Shown: positions 9,640 to 11,639 of the stretch, piece by piece
Position numbering within the stretch: the first letter of the stretch is position 1
How the letters are laid out: each line of letters begins with the position of its first letter
Assembly (NCBI GenBank): GCA_905182985.1
Contig: CAJJDN010000405.1
Location: 1-11,639 of the forward strand
DNA length: 11,639 nucleotides
DNA from: Paramecium sonneborni
Lineage: Eukaryota > Ciliophora > Oligohymenophorea > Peniculida > Parameciidae
Direction of reading: 5' to 3'
The notes under the pieces: model-generated
What the model was told of the DNA's origin: nothing
The model's database searches: none
The model's input: the letters and a program-made list of their open reading frames with translations, nothing else
Translations under genes and position numbers: made by a program

Positions 9640-11519
9640 AATTAAATAAAAAACCTTTTAGCCAAATTAAAATTACCACGATTTGATCTGTATATTCTCA
9701 TTAATCCTTAAATAATGCTTTAATGATGACTTGATTCTTTAAATATTATCTCTGATCTCTAATTCTATTAGTGCTACTTCTATTTCATTTAAATCCTTCA
9801 AAATCTCTTCTATAAATACTCTCTGAGCATTTAAAACATTTCTGTCCTATCTCATAATTTCCTATGTAGTAATATACCCACTAGAATATATTATCCTTCT
9901 TTGTTTGGATCACTATATTGCTTCTTATCGTTACGTTACCTATAATCTACCTAATCCTCCGTCTTTAAATTCCTTATTTTTATCCATAACTTCATCTTAA
10001 GTATTTTTTAGTATTATTTTAATTCTTTTCTGATTAAAGAAATCACTTCACTTATTTATATCATTTGTAATCTGATCAAGGCATTAACTACCATTTTTAG
10101 ATTTTCAAATAGGTAGTTTATCTTCTCCACTTCTATGCTAATTCTTTATTTATCTTCAAATTTAATACTAATTCAAAACTGAAGATAAACAGTCAGGAAT
10201 GAATTTATAACATTTAAACTTTATTGAATTGCTTTATCGAATATTTTAGATAATTTTATATTATTTACTTGTAGTTAGAAATCATCTATCAAGTTTATCT
10301 TGTAAAGTTTTATTTCACTCAAGAATCCTTGGAAATCCAAAAAAATTGCATTTGAATAAATTTAAAAGTAATATTAATTATTGCCTTCTTTATTAAAATA
10401 TCTTTATCTTAGATATTATAAAACTTATAGATTATTAGCTTTCTGACGAATAAAATAATAGTTAAGACAAGAACATGGAATAATTACAGAATTGGTAATG
10501 AGGAACACTTATTGGATTAACTAATTTTTAATTCCATGGAGGCAACTTAATCTTATAAGGTTTCATGAGATCCTAAGATTAGAATCATAGATTTATAGTT
10601 GTCCCTTTTGAATAATTATAAACATTCATTTCTCAATAAATGATTTCCTTCTTTATCTAGTACAAAATTGAGGGTTCTTTCAACTATTTCTTCCTTCACC
10701 TCAATCTGATTCTGTTAATTAAATTCGTCATAGCCATACACAAACAATTTTTAATTTTAATTTAATTTAATTCACAGATATGATCTCATCGATCATTTAT
10801 ATTATTCTGTTATGATATCGTCAATTAATCCTGTCTCAAAGTAGAATGAAAGGGTCCCAATTAACATCTTCTAAAAATGGGTTTCTAATCTTTTTCCTTG
10901 CTATATCCTTTACTTAATATTCCTTCATCCATTTACATTTATTTTTAAGGAGGATTTATTATTTAATCCTTATTAGCTAGAACAATATCTTTGTTTATTT
11001 CTTGTCTATGATGGGGTGTTTTCTCTTTCTTTCTTTCTTTCTAATTTGATTTTCTATTATTATTCTTTTTCATCTTATTTCCCAGTAGCTGCTAGTGATT
11101 TTCAGTTTGTTTTATCTCTTGTGATTATTAGGGTGAACAAATTAGATTTCCTATATATAAGGAACAAATTAATTAAATTTAAATTTCAGATTAAATTTTT
11201 GGTTGTATTCATTTAAGACTCTTTGATTCTTCTTTTAAATATAGTTCAATTTTTGTTGGTATAATAATTCTTCTTCTTGTGAGTAGATTATTTTATCAAG
11301 ATCCGTGTTTACTTTCCTTAAGATCGATATAAATATTTTAAAGAATCTGATGACTATATATCCTTTACATATTTATTTGATTCGAGATCTACCTTTTATT
11401 TGTTAAGATCAGAATATAAGAATAGAAGAATTATTGTTCATCCCTTTTTGATTTATAACTGCGTTATCCACCCAAATTGATCTTTCAGTCTATTCTTCTC
11501 CTTTAAGTGTTACAAAATG
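9640..11519 (-). pseudogene. Long decayed coding tract, basic and coiled-coil-like, family unknown
   Basis: Over nearly 1.9 kb the minus strand is purine-rich and yields protein-like pieces in shifting frames: 11408-11073 (with KIIYSQEEELLYQQKLNYIQ); about 11150-10789, very basic (RKSNQKERKKEKTPHHRQEI, GYSKEKDQKPIFRRCQLGPF); 10771-10322, 150 codons (IEVKEEIVERTLNFVLDKEG, NHLLRNECLQLFKRDNYKSM); 10562-9855 with one TGA at 10175-10173 (DFQGFLSEIKLYKINLIDDF, ISIEVEKINYLFENLKM); and 9909 downwards (VFIEEILKDLNEIEVALIEL). A third frame near 10440-10580 reads MKPYKIKLPPWNQKLVNPIS. The last frame stays open to 9214 but becomes low-complexity after about 9640. Helical, Lys/Glu-rich content suggests coiled coils. 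The family is unrecognised, and chance openness cannot be fully excluded. Confidence 0.4.
11020..11041. repeat. Short TTTC tandem run
   Basis: Several TTTC units occur in a row. On the minus strand this encodes the Lys/Glu/Arg-rich part of the relic tract (KERKKEK), so it may be a coding low-complexity run rather than an independent microsatellite. Confidence 0.6.
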
Positions 11520-11639
11520 ATTTTTAATGAATTATAACAACACTGATTTTAGCACTTAAATATTAAATTTATATAATTATAATTCTTCTTACAATTTATT
11601 GAAAATAAATAATTTTATTAAATAAAAATATTATTAATG
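11520..11639. other. AT-rich end of window
   Basis: I see nothing assignable here; it is the sequence upstream of the minus-strand relic tract. No ATG that would clearly start that tract is visible. Confidence 0.4.

Noticed and set aside
9723..9824. ATGATGA and CTGA spaced like C and D boxes of a snoRNA
   Set aside because: The flanking pairing is offset and partial, both boxes are short and common in such DNA, and the segment overlaps a minus-strand protein-like tract.
11016..11216. 66-codon plus-strand Phe/Ser/Leu-rich frame
   Set aside because: It is the complement of the Lys/Glu-rich minus-strand relic tract; its hydrophobic look comes from the reverse of AAA/GAA-type codons.

Overview
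The window looks like ciliate nuclear DNA, most likely Paramecium. It is very AT-rich. In the two recognisable genes TAA and TAG fall inside conserved sequence where glutamine fits, and TGA is the only stop. The genes belong to a family I know to be expanded in Paramecium: an N-terminal Cys/His (B-box-like) finger, a helical linker, pentapeptide repeats, then usually WD40 repeats. No database was searched; this rests on motif recall and the genetic code. With the standard code almost nothing in the window looks coding, which is misleading.

Left end (1-1886). Two copies of this family stand head to head. The left copy runs on the minus strand from an ATG at 197 to the window edge and is intact for 65 codons, including the whole finger. 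The right copy runs on the plus strand from an ATG at 887 to about 1886 and is a pseudogene: the finger is deleted, the frame shifts several times, and it stops at the end of the pentapeptide repeats. The leaders of the two copies form an inverted repeat with a perfect 22-base core (211-232 and 851-872). Each core's outer edge lies 35-36 bases upstream of its ATG.

Remainder (1887-11639). I found no intact gene. There are tracts that look like decayed protein-coding DNA when only TGA is a stop: minus 2401-2990, plus 4646-5275, plus 5817-7520, minus 7718-8563, plus 8816-9279 and minus 9640-11519. They combine strand-specific purine richness, protein-like residue composition, and phase changes or stray TGAs. 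None could be assigned to a family. ORF length alone is weak evidence here because TGA is rare in such DNA. Between them lie extremely AT-rich spacers.

Interpretation. The somatic genome of Paramecium is normally gene-dense, so nearly 10 kb of relics next to one apparently live gene suggests germline-limited DNA, a subtelomeric or otherwise degenerate region, or a family-expansion site where copies are decaying. No telomeric repeats, transposase, reverse transcriptase, rRNA or tRNA gene was recognised.
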